From Janibacter sp. DB-40 (GTDB lineage Bacteria > Actinomycetota > Actinomycetes > Actinomycetales > Dermatophilaceae): a DNA stretch of 64,000 nucleotides. Position 1 is the first letter of the stretch; each line of letters starts with the position of its first letter. Positions 1-8,942 of the stretch are shown here, piece by piece. The notes under the pieces were generated by a model, which ran no database searches, was not told the origin of the DNA, and saw only the letters and a list, made by a program, of their open reading frames with translations. The position numbers and the translations under genes were made by a program. The stretch is taken from NCBI RefSeq assembly GCF_029510815.1, contig NZ_CP120360.1, positions 2,480,001 through 2,544,000 of the forward strand. Direction: 5' to 3'.

Positions 1-737
<737 letters not shown>

Positions 738-763
738 TCAGGTGAGAAGAGGGGGGAAACGGC

Positions 764-805
764 GACGCCCCGGTGGGACCCGGGAGGGCCCGCACCCGGG
801 GCGTC
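764..805 (-). other. groES-groEL intercistronic hairpin
   Basis: The arms GACGCCCC (764-771) and GGGGCGTC (798-805) pair perfectly, and the pairing extends imperfectly inward. The element sits in the 125-nt spacer between groES and groEL. No T-run follows it on the minus strand, so it is more likely an mRNA processing or stability element than a full terminator. That role is inferred. Confidence 0.45.
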
Positions 806-847
806 AGCAGTTGCGGCCGGTGCCCGGCCGCAGGGTCTCGGGGATCG

Positions 848-1144
848 TCAGCCGACGATCGCGAGGACGTCACGCGCGGAGAGGATGAGGTACTCCTCGC
901 CGGCGTGCTTGACCTCGGTGCCCCCGTACTTGGAGTAGATGACACGGTCGCCGACGGAGATGTCCATCGGGACGCGCTCGTCACCGTCGTCGTTGAAGCG
1001 GCCCGGGCCGACGGCGACGACCTGACCCTCCTGCGGCTTCTCCTTGGCGGTGTCCGGGATGACGAGTCCGGACGCGGTGGTCTGCTCGGCCTCGACGGAC
1101 TGGACGACGATGCGGTCCTCGAGCGGCTTGATGGAAACCGACAC
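848..1144 (-). CDS. groES: Co-chaperonin GroES
   Basis: This 98-residue 10-kDa co-chaperonin forms the heptameric lid of GroEL. The protein reads [19 protein letters not shown] and carries the mobile-loop segment [20 protein letters not shown] and the C-terminal [16 protein letters not shown] typical of the family. I chose the GTG at 1144 because AAGGAG stands six bases upstream and the protein then matches normal GroES length. A longer reading from 1306 would run through the operator region. It is the first gene of the groESL operon. Two CIRCE operators upstream point to HrcA heat-shock repression. hrcA itself is not in the window. Confidence 0.97.
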   Translation of the reverse strand: MSVSIKPLEDRIVVQSVEAEQTTASGLVIPDTAKEKPQEGQVVAVGPGRFNDDGDERVPMDISVGDRVIYSKYGGTEVKHAGEEYLILSARDVLAIVG

Positions 1145-1233
1145 GCTGACTCCTTCTGTGAGGGTCGTGAATGATGATGAGTTGTCGTAAGTGCCGGGCC
1201 GGACGCCGTCGCGGGGATCGACCAGCCATGGCG

Positions 1234-1260
1234 TTGGCACTCGCCAGTGGTGAGTGCCAA
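1234..1260. promoter_or_regulatory. CIRCE operator (downstream copy)
   Basis: The sequence is TTGGCACTC-N9-GAGTGCCAA, a perfect inverted repeat that differs from the CIRCE consensus TTAGCACTC-N9-GAGTGCTAA by one compensated pair. It lies at and just after the predicted groES transcription start, where bound HrcA would block initiation. Confidence 0.93.
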
Positions 1261-1265
1261 GTCCA

Positions 1266-1294
1266 AATCTATGCGGCGGTTGGCACTCGGTCAA
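1266..1294 (-). promoter_or_regulatory. groESL promoter
   Basis: On the minus strand TTGACC (1294-1289) and TAGATT (1271-1266) are separated by exactly 17 bases, a good vegetative sigma-factor promoter. The -35 box lies inside the spacer of the upstream CIRCE. The predicted start falls at the edge of the downstream CIRCE, so the promoter is sandwiched between two operators. Confidence 0.8.
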
Positions 1295-1306
1295 CCCGAG
1301 TGCCAA
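1280..1306. promoter_or_regulatory. CIRCE operator (upstream copy)
   Basis: This is a second perfect TTGGCACTC-N9-GAGTGCCAA element, 46 bp from the first (start to start). Its 9-bp spacer contains the -35 hexamer of the groESL promoter. Confidence 0.92.
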
Positions 1307-1378
1307 CCGCCCGTCCCGGTGGTCTCGAAGTGATCACCTCCGGCCCGTCTTCTTCGCTGCGCCCGCGGAGAAGGGACA

Positions 1379-2629
1379 ATGCCCCGTGTGGATCTGACGA
1401 CCGTGCGCTGGCTGGCCTCCCCCGAGGGCCATGCCGCCCTGCACGACCTCCCCGAGTACCGGGAGGCCGACGCCGTGGCACAGGTGAGCGCGCTGCGGGC
1501 CGAGGGTCGCAGCGCCGAGCAGGCCGCTGCCCTGATGACCCAGAAGCGCCTGCGGGCACGCGCGCAGGACAAGTTCGGCGAGTTCGCGCAGGGCATGCTC
1601 TTCACCCCCGACGGGCTCGAGCAGGCCAGTCGTCTCGAGGTCGCCGCGACCCACGCCGGTCGGTACGCCGCCGCCAGTCTGGCCACCGTCCACGACCTGG
1701 GCTGCGGCATCGGCTCCGACGCGATGGCCATGAGCGCCCTGGGCGTGACCGTCCAAGGCATCGACGCCGACCCGCTGACGGCGGCCTTGGCCGACATCAA
1801 CCTGCGGCCGTGGCCGGACAGCCGGGCCCGCACGGGAGTCGCCGAGGACTTCGAGCCCCCACTCGACCCCCTGCACGCCCGCGCCGGCGTCTGGCTGGAC
1901 CCGGCCCGCCGCACGCCCGGCGTCGCCGACCGCTCCGGCCGCACCCGCCGCGTCTTCCGACTGGACGAGATCTCCCCGTCGTGGGACTTCGTCCTCTCCG
2001 TCGCCCGGGACGTGCCCGCGACCGGCGCGAAGCTGAGCCCCTCCCTTCCCCATGACATCCCGCCGCTCGGGACCGAGGCGCAGTGGCTCTCCTGGCAGGG
2101 CACCGTGCTCGAGTGCACCGTCTGGTGGGGCCCCCTGGTCAAGGAGACCGGCCGCAGCGCCCGGGTGCTGCGCCGCGGCCACCCTCCGGTCGAGGTCGAC
2201 GAGCGCAGCTGCGAGGACGACCCCCGCCGGGCCGCCGCGCTGGCCGACACCGGCCGGTGGCTCTACGAGGCCGACCGGGCCGTCGTGCGCGCCGGCCTCA
2301 TCGGGACCGTCACCGGCGCCGTCTCCGGCGCCGAGCTGGAGCCGGGCCTCGGGTACGTGACGAGCGATCTGGAGATCGACCTCGGGCACGCCCGCCGCTT
2401 CGAGGTGCTGGAGGCCATGCCCTTCTCGGTCAAGGCGCTGCGTGCGTGGCTGCGCGAGCACGGCATCACCGGGCTGACGATCAAGAAGCGCGGCATCCGC
2501 CTCGACGAGGACCAGCTGCGCCGTCAGCTGAAGATCGGTCGCGGCGCCGGGGACGGCGCGAGCGCCACCATCGTGCTGACCCGGGTCGGCGGCGCCCAGA
2601 GCGTGCTCGTCGTCTCCCCCTGCGACTGA
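1379..2629 (+). CDS. Class I SAM methyltransferase with THUMP-like domain
   Basis: This 416-residue protein is probably an RNA methyltransferase of the THUMP-like actinobacterial family. The S-adenosylmethionine motif I is DLGCGIGSDA (106-115), followed by GIDADPLTAALADIN, the acidic ribose-binding strand. A region with LDPARRTPG near 180 resembles the motif IV area. The C-terminal ~70 residues (VLEAMPFSVKALRAWL, then ITGLTIKKRGIRLD) are the THUMP-like domain. The ATG at 1379 has GGAGAAGGG just upstream. It is divergent from groES. The substrate is unknown. Related proteins were formerly annotated as conserved hypotheticals, and the tRNA/rRNA target is inference. Confidence 0.8.
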   Translation: MPRVDLTTVRWLASPEGHAALHDLPEYREADAVAQVSALRAEGRSAEQAAALMTQKRLRARAQDKFGEFAQGMLFTPDGLEQASRLEVAATHAGRYAAASLATVHDLGCGIGSDAMAMSALGVTVQGIDADPLTAALADINLRPWPDSRARTGVAEDFEPPLDPLHARAGVWLDPARRTPGVADRSGRTRRVFRLDEISPSWDFVLSVARDVPATGAKLSPSLPHDIPPLGTEAQWLSWQGTVLECTVWWGPLVKETGRSARVLRRGHPPVEVDERSCEDDPRRAAALADTGRWLYEADRAVVRAGLIGTVTGAVSGAELEPGLGYVTSDLEIDLGHARRFEVLEAMPFSVKALRAWLREHGITGLTIKKRGIRLDEDQLRRQLKIGRGAGDGASATIVLTRVGGAQSVLVVSPCD

Positions 2630-2650
2630 GCCGCGTCCAGTCCGCGCGGG

Positions 2651-2656
2651 TACTCT
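2651..2656 (+). promoter_or_regulatory. -10 element for a probably leaderless gene
   Basis: TACTCT lies exactly six bases before the ATG at 2663, and there is no Shine-Dalgarno sequence. A start of transcription at or beside the ATG would give a leaderless mRNA, common in Actinobacteria. Confidence 0.5.
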
Positions 2657-2662
2657 CCACCC

Positions 2663-3886
2663 ATGTCGCGACGCCCCCACGCCCTGCCCCGGATCGCCGC
2701 CGGCGCAGCCGCGCTCGCCCTCGTCGGATGCGGCGGCTCCGGCAGCCCCGAGCCGAGCAGCACGGGCGGCTCCTCGACGTCCTCGACCTCGTCCAGCCCG
2801 TCCGGGTCCTCGGACGGGGGCGCGACCACCGAGGCACAGGCCGACTCCTGCGTCACCGACGTCCGCGAGGCGATGACGCCGACGCAGCAGGCCGGCCAGC
2901 TCCTCATGGCCGCCATGAACCCCGGGCCCGTGACGGGCCTCGACGGGCCCGTCAGCGACCAGGGCCTGGGCTCGATGCTCTACCTCGGTGGGTGGCAGGG
3001 CTCGCAGACCGTCGCGGCGGCGAGCGAGCACCTCCAGCAGATGGCGCCGACCGTCGACGGCACGAAGGTCGGCATGATCGTCTCCGCCGACCAGGAGGGG
3101 GGCGAGGTCCAGCAGCTGACCGGGGCCGGCTTCTCCTCCATGCCCTCCGGTCTGCAGCAGGCGCAGCTGCCCGACCTGCGATCGGCGGCGAAGGGGTGGG
3201 GAGGCGAGCTGGCCGCGGCCGGCGTCAACGTCAACCTCGCCCCCGTGGCCGACACGGTCCCCACCGCCATCGGGCAGGCCAACGACCCGATCGGCCAGTG
3301 GGGCCGCCAGTACGGCTCGACCCCCGAGGCCGCCGGCGCCGGCGCGCTCGCCTTCGCCCGCGGCATGCAGGACGCCGGCGTGGAGCCGACCGTCAAGCAC
3401 TTCCCCGGGATCGGTCGGATCACCGGCAACACCGACCTGACGACCGAGGGCATCACCGACACCGAGATGACCACGGACGACTCCCACCTGCAGGCCTTCG
3501 AGACCGTCATCGACGGCGGCACCAAGATCGTCATGATCGGGTCGGCCCGCTACGCGAAGATCGACCCGGGCACCCCGGCCGTCTTCTCCGACCGGATCAT
3601 CGAGGGGATGCTGCGCCAGGACCTCGGGTTCGACGGGGTGGTGATCACCGACGACGTCGGTACCGCGGCAGCCGTGCAGGCCACGCCGGTCGCGGAGCGA
3701 GCGACGAAGTTCATCGCCGCCGGCGGCGACATCGTGCTCACCGTCGAGCCGGAGCAGGTGCCGACGATGACCTCCGCGATCATCGAGCGGGCGAAGGGGG
3801 ACGAGGCCTTCGCCGAGAAAGTCGAGGAGTCCGTGACCCGGGTGCTCACCCTCAAGGAGGAGATGGGCCTGCTCGACTGCGGCTGA
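2663..3886 (+). CDS. Lipoprotein glycoside hydrolase family 3 (beta-N-acetylglucosaminidase-like)
   Basis: This 407-residue exported lipoprotein has the signal peptide MSRRPHALPRIAAGAAALAL with lipobox Cys23, then a Ser/Thr-rich linker to ~60. The GH3 barrel shows SADQEGGEVQQL (substrate loop), KHFPGIGR (Lys245-His246) and VVITDDVGTA with the nucleophile Asp near 331. Family members cleave terminal GlcNAc from peptidoglycan fragments during wall recycling. In NagZ enzymes the loop after KHFPG carries a Gly-His-Gly; here it is Gly-Ile-Gly, as I recall for the mycobacterial LpqI branch, so the acid/base arrangement differs from NagZ. A membrane-anchored extracytoplasmic location follows from the lipobox. 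Single domain, normal length. Confidence 0.85.
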   Translation: MSRRPHALPRIAAGAAALALVGCGGSGSPEPSSTGGSSTSSTSSSPSGSSDGGATTEAQADSCVTDVREAMTPTQQAGQLLMAAMNPGPVTGLDGPVSDQGLGSMLYLGGWQGSQTVAAASEHLQQMAPTVDGTKVGMIVSADQEGGEVQQLTGAGFSSMPSGLQQAQLPDLRSAAKGWGGELAAAGVNVNLAPVADTVPTAIGQANDPIGQWGRQYGSTPEAAGAGALAFARGMQDAGVEPTVKHFPGIGRITGNTDLTTEGITDTEMTTDDSHLQAFETVIDGGTKIVMIGSARYAKIDPGTPAVFSDRIIEGMLRQDLGFDGVVITDDVGTAAAVQATPVAERATKFIAAGGDIVLTVEPEQVPTMTSAIIERAKGDEAFAEKVEESVTRVLTLKEEMGLLDCG

Positions 3887-3936
3887 CTCCGGGCTGGTGG
3901 TGGTTCTCGGGTCGAGAGGCGCGGCGGCCCTTGGCG

Positions 3937-3991
3937 CGGAGACCGGACGCCTTGGTCACGTGCCCTGCGTGGTCTGCAGGTCCGGTCTCCG
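3937..3991. other. Long-loop inverted repeat in convergent spacer
   Basis: CGGAGACCGGAC (3937-3948) pairs perfectly over 12 bp with GTCCGGTCTCCG (3980-3991) around a 31-nt loop. It lies in the 211-bp gap between the GH3 gene and opuAC, upstream of a separate terminator hairpin. The function is unknown; it could be a second terminator or a structured 3' RNA. Confidence 0.5.
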
Positions 3992-4046
3992 GCCTGAGTC
4001 GGGCCACCACCCCTCTCAACCCGCTCACCGCTTCCCGCGGACCACG

Positions 4047-4080
4047 ACGAGCCCCTGGCGCCAAGACGCCAGGGGCTCGT
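4047..4080. terminator. Bidirectional terminator (GH3 gene / opuAC)
   Basis: A 14-bp perfect stem (arms 4047-4060 and 4067-4080) with a six-base loop lies between the convergent genes. T-rich bases follow on the plus side (TTCGTTG). It would end both transcripts. Confidence 0.8.
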
Positions 4081-4097
4081 TCGTTGCCGGAGGACGC

Positions 4098-5021
4098 TTA
4101 CTGCTCCTCGGTCAGCTCGGTCTCGAACGCCTCGGGATTCTCCTCGATCCAGGCGTCGATGGCCTCGGCTTCCTTGCCCTCGCCGTACTCGTTGACGACC
4201 ATGTCCTCGAGCGAGCCGTACTCCTCGTCATCGAGCTTGATGCCCTCGATGAGGTCGGCCGCCTCGGAGTACTCGTCGGAGAAGCCCTTGGTGCCCAGGA
4301 AGTGCAGGGCCTCGGACTCACCGAGCGCACCCTTGGGGTCCTTCAGGTCACGCACCGGGAAGGCGCTGTTGGCCCAGAAGGGACGCCACAGGGTGACGAC
4401 GATCTCCTCCTTGGCGTCCGTCGCCTTCTTCAGCTCGGCGAGCATGCCGGTCGTCGACGAGGTGACGAGCTCGAAGTCCTGCCCGAGGCCGTACTCCGGG
4501 ATGACGCTCTCCTTCGTCGCCTTCGTCAGGCCCGCACCCGGCTCGATGCCGATGATCTTCCCGTCGAGCTGCTGGGCGTGGTCCGGCAGGTCGGCGATGG
4601 ACTGCATCTCGCTGTACTCCGGCACCGCCAGGGTCAGCTTCGCGTTGTCGTAGTACGCGCCGATGTCCTCGATGTCCTCGCCGTACTCCTCCATGTACGC
4701 CGCGTGGGTCACCTCCGGCCACGCGGAGGGGTACATGTCGACGTCGCCCTTGGCCAGGGCGGTGTACAGCGGCCCGGCCTCGGTCAGGGTCTGCATCTCC
4801 ACCTCGTAACCGGCCTTGGTCAGCTGGTCCTCGAGGAGGTACGCGGTCGACAGGCCGTCGGTCCACGACGGGATGAAGCCCATGGTGATGGTGCCCTTGC
4901 TCTCCCCGCCTCCCCCGGAGCCGGAGTCCCCGTCGCCGCTGTCCCCGCACGCGGCGAGCGTGAGGGCCAGGGTCGAGGCGGCTGTCGCCGCGAGCGCCTT
5001 GCGGCTGAGTCGCTTGTTCAT
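4098..5021 (-). CDS. opuAC: Glycine betaine/proline-betaine ABC transporter substrate-binding lipoprotein
   Basis: This 307-residue lipoprotein (signal MNKRLSRKALAATAASTLAL, lipobox Cys25, Gly/Ser linker) belongs to the OpuAC/ProX family that captures quaternary-ammonium osmoprotectants outside the membrane. Aromatic residues typical of the betaine cage are visible: GFIPSWTDG near 50, MYPSAWPEVTH near 98 and VTLWRPFW near 210. The very acidic C-terminus (ENPEAFETELTEEQ) is notable. AAAGGACAAGAG precedes the ATG at 5021. It is the last gene of opuAA-AB-AC and is separated from the permease gene by 70 bp containing two small hairpins, a layout that often allows excess binding protein. Induction by osmotic stress is expected from the family. 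Confidence 0.93.
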   Translation of the reverse strand: MNKRLSRKALAATAASTLALTLAACGDSGDGDSGSGGGGESKGTITMGFIPSWTDGLSTAYLLEDQLTKAGYEVEMQTLTEAGPLYTALAKGDVDMYPSAWPEVTHAAYMEEYGEDIEDIGAYYDNAKLTLAVPEYSEMQSIADLPDHAQQLDGKIIGIEPGAGLTKATKESVIPEYGLGQDFELVTSSTTGMLAELKKATDAKEEIVVTLWRPFWANSAFPVRDLKDPKGALGESEALHFLGTKGFSDEYSEAADLIEGIKLDDEEYGSLEDMVVNEYGEGKEAEAIDAWIEENPEAFETELTEEQ

Positions 5022-5043
5022 CTCTTGTCCTTTCGTGTGACGT

Positions 5044-5087
5044 CACCGCCGTGGCGGTGGTGTCGATGGTCACCGGCGCGAGCCGGT
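5044..5087 (-). other. Two small hairpins between opuAB and opuAC
   Basis: CACCGCC-GT-GGCGGTG (5044-5059) and ACCGGC-GCGA-GCCGGT (5072-5087) lie in the 70-bp spacer. Such intercistronic stems can protect upstream mRNA ends and raise binding-protein expression relative to the permease. This role is inferred. Confidence 0.4.
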
Positions 5088-5091
5088 CTGG

Positions 5092-5985
5092 TTACGAACG
5101 GTTGGTGGCCCGCTGCACGATGCGTCGGAGGGAACCGGGGTAGTCCCCGGGGTTGCCGAGGGCGGCGGTCGTGCGGTCGAGGAAGATGGCGAGGATCACC
5201 ACACCCAGACCGGCCTCCACGCCGAGGGGGATGTTCAGGGTGGAGATGGCGGAGACGACCTCCTTGCCGAGCCCGTCGGCACCGACCATGCCGGCGATGA
5301 CGACCATCGACAGCGCGAGCATGATCACCTGGTTGATGCCGGCCATGATCGTCGGCGTGGCCAGCGGCAGCTGGATCCCCCGTAGGATCTGGCGCGGTGT
5401 GGCACCGAAGGCCGCGCCGGCCTCGACGGTCTCCGAGTCGACCTGTCGGATCCCCAGCTCGGTCAGGCGCACGCCCGGCGGCAGCGAGAAGATCACCGTG
5501 GCGACGACACCGGGGACTGCGCCGACGCTGAAGAAGATGATCGCCGGGATGAGGTAGACGAAGGCGGGCATCGTCTGCATGAAGTCCAGCAACGGACGCA
5601 CCGCACCGCTCACCCACGCGCTGCGAGCGGCCGCGATGCCGATGGGCACCGCGATGACGACGGCGACCATGGTGGCGATGATGACCAGCGACAGGGTGAG
5701 CATCGCGTTCTCCCACTGCCCCATACCGGCCACCAGCGCGAAGCCGACCGGGGTGGCGACGGCGAACTGCCAGGAGCGCACCAGCCAGGCGATGAGGGTG
5801 AGCACGAGGATGATCACGATGGACGGCGGCGACAGCAGCGCTGCGTTCAGCGTGTCCACGAGCCACCCCACCGTGAGATCGATGAAGTCGAAGAGCGCGG
5901 CGACGTTGGTGGTCAGCCAGTCGATGATCGACTCGGCCCACTGGCCGACCGGAACCCTGGGGAAGATCGAGTCCTCCTCCATCAC
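5092..5985 (-). CDS. opuAB: Glycine betaine/proline ABC transporter permease
   Basis: This 297-residue polytopic inner-membrane permease is of the ProW/OpuAB type. Hydrophobic spans run from ~45 to ~270. The cytoplasmic EAA loop EAGAAFGATPRQILRGIQLP (~190-209), which docks on the ATPase, is present. The reading starts with GTG at 5985 or ATG at 5982. GGGAGG lies five to eight bases upstream, so either is possible, and the GTGA overlap with the opuAA stop indicates translational coupling. The protein forms the channel between opuAC (binding protein) and opuAA (ATPase). Confidence 0.93.
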   Translation of the reverse strand: MMEEDSIFPRVPVGQWAESIIDWLTTNVAALFDFIDLTVGWLVDTLNAALLSPPSIVIILVLTLIAWLVRSWQFAVATPVGFALVAGMGQWENAMLTLSLVIIATMVAVVIAVPIGIAAARSAWVSGAVRPLLDFMQTMPAFVYLIPAIIFFSVGAVPGVVATVIFSLPPGVRLTELGIRQVDSETVEAGAAFGATPRQILRGIQLPLATPTIMAGINQVIMLALSMVVIAGMVGADGLGKEVVSAISTLNIPLGVEAGLGVVILAIFLDRTTAALGNPGDYPGSLRRIVQRATNRS

Positions 5986-7241
5986 TGCACCTCCCCCGTC
6001 ATCGCCGGCTCCCCGTCGTGCTCACCGGGTGGGGGGACGACGTGGTCGGGCGGTGGGGGGACGTCCTGCCCGCTCGACGCCGCCGCCAGCAGGGTCACGT
6101 GCGGGACTGTGCCGAGGACCCGGTCCTCGTCGTCGACGACGACGACGGGGCTGTTGGCGTCGGAGGCGTCGCGGAACATGTCCGCGAGCAGGGTGTCGGT
6201 GGAGGCCGTGGGCACCCGATCACGCGGGATGACCGGCAGCAGGTCGCTGCGCTCGCGCACCGCCCTGGCCACATCGCCCTCGTGGACCAGACCGACGAGG
6301 GTGCGGTCGCGGCCGACGACGACGAGCCAGGAGGTCTGGGTCTCGCGCATGAGCTTCTGTGCGGCGAGGGGCCCCTGCTCCGGCCCGACGACCACCGGCG
6401 GGGTCTCCATGATCCCGTCGGCCGTGATGACCCGGCTGCGGTCGACGTCCTGGACGAACTGCGCGACGTAGTTGTTGGCCGGGTCGTTGAGGATCTGCTC
6501 GGCCGTGCCGATCTGCTCGATCCGCCCGGCGCGCATCATCGCGATCCGATCGCCCAGGCGCATCGCCTCGTTGAGGTCGTGGGTGATGAAGAGGACCGTC
6601 TTGTCGAGCTGGTTCTGCAGCTCGACGAGCTTGTCCTGCATCTCCCGGCGGATCAGCGGGTCGAGGGCGCTGAAGGCCTCGTCCATGAGCATGATGTCGG
6701 TCTCCGCGGCGAGGGCGCGGGCGAGGCCGACGCGCTGGCGCATGCCGCCGGACATCTCGTCCGGCCGGTAGGCGCCCCAGCCGCCGAGGTCGACCATCTT
6801 CAGGGCCTCCTCGGCCCGCCGCTCGCGGTCGGCGCGGTTGACGCCCTGGACCTCCAACGCGTAGGCGGCGTTCTCCCCGACGGTGCGGTGCGGCAGCAGC
6901 GCGAAGTGCTGGAAGACCATGCTCACGTGCTCGCGTCGCACCCGGCGCAGGCTCTCCCCCTTCGCCCGGGTGACGTTGGTGTCACCGATGTGGACCTCGC
7001 CCGAGGTCGGCTGCAGCAGTCCGTTGACCATCCGGATGAGGGTCGACTTGCCCGAGCCGGACAGGCCCATGACGACGAAGATCTCTCCCGGGTCCACCGA
7101 GAAGGAGGCATCGATGACGGCGGGGGTCAGGCCCAGGGCGCGCAACTCGTCGCGGTCGGCGCCCTGCTGGAGGGCCTGGACCCCTCTCTCGGGGCGCCGC
7201 CCGAAGACCTTGTACAGATTGCTTGCGGTGATCGCAGCCAC
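5982..7241 (-). CDS. opuAA: Glycine betaine/proline ABC transporter ATP-binding protein with CBS domains
   Basis: This 419-residue ProV/OpuAA ATPase powers betaine uptake. The N-terminal lead NLYKVFGRRPERG is the usual ProV extension. Walker A is GLSGSGKST (59-67), the signature is MSGGMRQRVGLARAL (~165-180) and Walker B is IMLMDEAFSALDP (~190-202). Two CBS domains follow (~280-390), which in OpuA sense ionic strength and gate the transporter. The GTG at 7241 has GAGGAG six bases upstream. It is first in the operon. The protein contains no unusual deletion. The CBS pair suggests osmotic gating at the protein level in addition to any transcriptional control. Confidence 0.94.
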   Translation of the reverse strand: MAAITASNLYKVFGRRPERGVQALQQGADRDELRALGLTPAVIDASFSVDPGEIFVVMGLSGSGKSTLIRMVNGLLQPTSGEVHIGDTNVTRAKGESLRRVRREHVSMVFQHFALLPHRTVGENAAYALEVQGVNRADRERRAEEALKMVDLGGWGAYRPDEMSGGMRQRVGLARALAAETDIMLMDEAFSALDPLIRREMQDKLVELQNQLDKTVLFITHDLNEAMRLGDRIAMMRAGRIEQIGTAEQILNDPANNYVAQFVQDVDRSRVITADGIMETPPVVVGPEQGPLAAQKLMRETQTSWLVVVGRDRTLVGLVHEGDVARAVRERSDLLPVIPRDRVPTASTDTLLADMFRDASDANSPVVVVDDEDRVLGTVPHVTLLAAASSGQDVPPPPDHVVPPPGEHDGEPAMTGEVQ

Positions 7242-7379
7242 ACGTCTCCTCAGTGCTCGTCTTCATCCCGGGCAGGGTTGGCGTTCCCTGACCGCGGGAT
7301 GACTCATTCCTTACGGAATCATCCTTGCGCGACCGGAACCACATCGACGCGCCCTTCGTGACACGAATGGAACGCGACG
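7242..7379 (-). promoter_or_regulatory. opuA upstream region with two inverted repeats
   Basis: This 138-bp gap between tsaD and opuAA holds the palindrome ATTCC-TTAC-GGAAT (7306-7319) and the larger repeat TCATCCCG (7263-7270)/CGGGATGA (7295-7302). Either could be the binding site of an osmotic or substrate regulator. I see no convincing -35/-10 pair. Confidence 0.4.
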
Positions 7380-8465
7380 TCAGTGGTCGTGGTCGACCTC
7401 CACGGGCAGACCGGTGCGCACGTCGGTGACGGGTAGCGAGCTGTCCGCGGGCAACGACGGGTCGCTCGCCGGGCGGCCCTTGAGCATCAGCTGGGCCCCG
7501 AGGCTGGCGACCATGGCGCCGTTGTCGGTGCACAGGCTACGGCGTGGGACGCGCAGTGCGACCCCCGCCTCCTCGCACCGTTGCCGCGCCATCTCGCGCA
7601 ACCTGCTGTTGGCGGCGACGCCGCCGCCGATCTGCAGGGCGGCCACGTCGTGCTCGCGGCAGGCGAGCACGGCCTTGCGGGTCAGCACGTCGGTGACCGC
7701 CTCCTGGAAGGACGCCGCGACGTCGCCGACGGGCACGTCACGCCCGGCTGCCCGCTCGGCCTCCACCCAACGGGTCACGGCGGTCTTCAGCCCGGAGAAG
7801 GAGAAGTCGAAGCGGTGACGCTCCATGTCCCTGCGGCTGGAGAGCCCCCGTGGGAAGTCGATGGTGATCTGCCCGTCGCTCGCGGCGCGGTCGATGTGCG
7901 GGCCGCCCGGGAAGGGCAGCCCGAGCACCCTGGCGACCTTGTCGAAGGCCTCCCCCGCCGCGTCGTCGATCGTCGCGCCGAGACTGCGGATGTCGTGGGT
8001 GACGTCCGGGACGAGTAGGAGGGAGGAGTGCCCGCCGCTGACGAGCATGGCCATCGTCGGCTCCGGCAGCGGGCCGTGCTCGACGATGTCCACGGCCACG
8101 TGGCTGGCGAGGTGGTTGACCCCGTAGAGCGGGATGCCCAGGGCGACCGACAGCGCCTTGGCGGAGGCGACCCCGACCATGAGCGCCCCGGCCAGACCCG
8201 GACCGGCGGTCACGGCGACGCCGTCGAGGTCCGCGAGCGCCACGCCCGACTCGCGGCAGGCCTTCTCGATCATCGGGACCATGGCCTCGAGGTGTGCACG
8301 GGAGGCGACCTCCGGCACGACCCCGCCGAATCGCGCGTGCTCGTCGACGCTCGAGGCGATGGCGTCGACGAGCAGCTCGGTGCCGCGGACGATGCCGACA
8401 CCGGTCTCGTCGCACGAGGTCTCGATGCCCAGGACGAGGGGCTGCTCGGTCACGGCGTCACTCAT
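7380..8465 (-). CDS. tsaD: tRNA N6-adenosine threonylcarbamoyltransferase TsaD
   Basis: This 361-residue protein is the catalytic subunit that moves the threonylcarbamoyl group from threonylcarbamoyl-AMP to A37 of ANN-decoding tRNAs (t6A synthesis). The start [14 protein letters not shown] is diagnostic. The metal-binding HxxxH is NHLASH (His118, His122) and the distal Asp is in [10 protein letters not shown]. It works with TsaB and TsaE, encoded just upstream in the same operon, separated from rimI by nine bases. Length and motifs are complete. This gene was historically annotated gcp, O-sialoglycoprotein endopeptidase, a function that no longer stands. Confidence 0.97.
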   Translation of the reverse strand: MSDAVTEQPLVLGIETSCDETGVGIVRGTELLVDAIASSVDEHARFGGVVPEVASRAHLEAMVPMIEKACRESGVALADLDGVAVTAGPGLAGALMVGVASAKALSVALGIPLYGVNHLASHVAVDIVEHGPLPEPTMAMLVSGGHSSLLLVPDVTHDIRSLGATIDDAAGEAFDKVARVLGLPFPGGPHIDRAASDGQITIDFPRGLSSRRDMERHRFDFSFSGLKTAVTRWVEAERAAGRDVPVGDVAASFQEAVTDVLTRKAVLACREHDVAALQIGGGVAANSRLREMARQRCEEAGVALRVPRRSLCTDNGAMVASLGAQLMLKGRPASDPSLPADSSLPVTDVRTGLPVEVDHDH

Positions 8466-8474
8466 GGCATTTCC

Positions 8475-8942
8475 CTAGGTCAGGTCGAGGGCGAGGACGA
8501 GGGCGTCCACCCCACCCGGGTAGTACCGGGCTCTGGTCTGCAGCAGCTCGAAGCCGCGGGCCGCGTACAGCGCCCGGGCGGCCGTGTTGTCCTCGCGGAC
8601 CTCGAGCAGGAGCCGCTGGGCGCCGGCGCGGACGGAGCGGTCGACGAGCTCCTCGAGGAGGCGACGACCGAGGCCGGTGCGGCGGGCCCGGGGCAGGACG
8701 GCGATGGTCATGACGTCGCTGACCTCCCCGCCGTGGTCGAGGCCGGCGTAGCCGGCCACGCCCCCTTCGTCCTCCGCGAGGAGGTACTCGCGGCGGGGAC
8801 GCCCGGCGAGCTCGCCCCACCACGAGGCGAGGCTCCAGGCCTCGGCGCCGAAGAGCTCGGTCTCCAGGTCCGCGAGCTGCTCGAGGTCCTGCCAGCGCAC
8901 CTCGCGCACGGTCGTCGTCCCCGGGGCTGCCGCGGCGCTCAC
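8475..8942 (-). CDS. rimI: Ribosomal protein S18 alanine N-acetyltransferase RimI
   Basis: This 155-residue GNAT-fold acetyltransferase is predicted to acetylate the N-terminus of ribosomal protein S18 and possibly other proteins. The acetyl-CoA binding region is IAVLPRARRTGLGRRLL (~80-97), followed by LEVREDNTAARALYAARGF, the characteristic RimI C-terminal motif. The GTG at 8942 overlaps the tsaB stop as GTGA, so translation is coupled. Choosing a longer start would read through tsaB in another frame. The rimI gene sits between tsaB and tsaD, the standard actinobacterial order. Confidence 0.92.
   Translation of the reverse strand: MSAAAAPGTTTVREVRWQDLEQLADLETELFGAEAWSLASWWGELAGRPRREYLLAEDEGGVAGYAGLDHGGEVSDVMTIAVLPRARRTGLGRRLLEELVDRSVRAGAQRLLLEVREDNTAARALYAARGFELLQTRARYYPGGVDALVLALDLT

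Noticed and set aside
1171..2055. Frame starting in the groES control region and running through the methyltransferase
   Set aside because: It crosses both CIRCE operators and encodes Arg/Pro-rich low-complexity sequence.
1334..3487. A 717-codon minus-strand frame opposite the methyltransferase and GH3 genes
   Set aside because: The translation is low-complexity Gly/Ala/Arg/Val typical of antisense frames. Both plus-strand genes have clear domains and starts.
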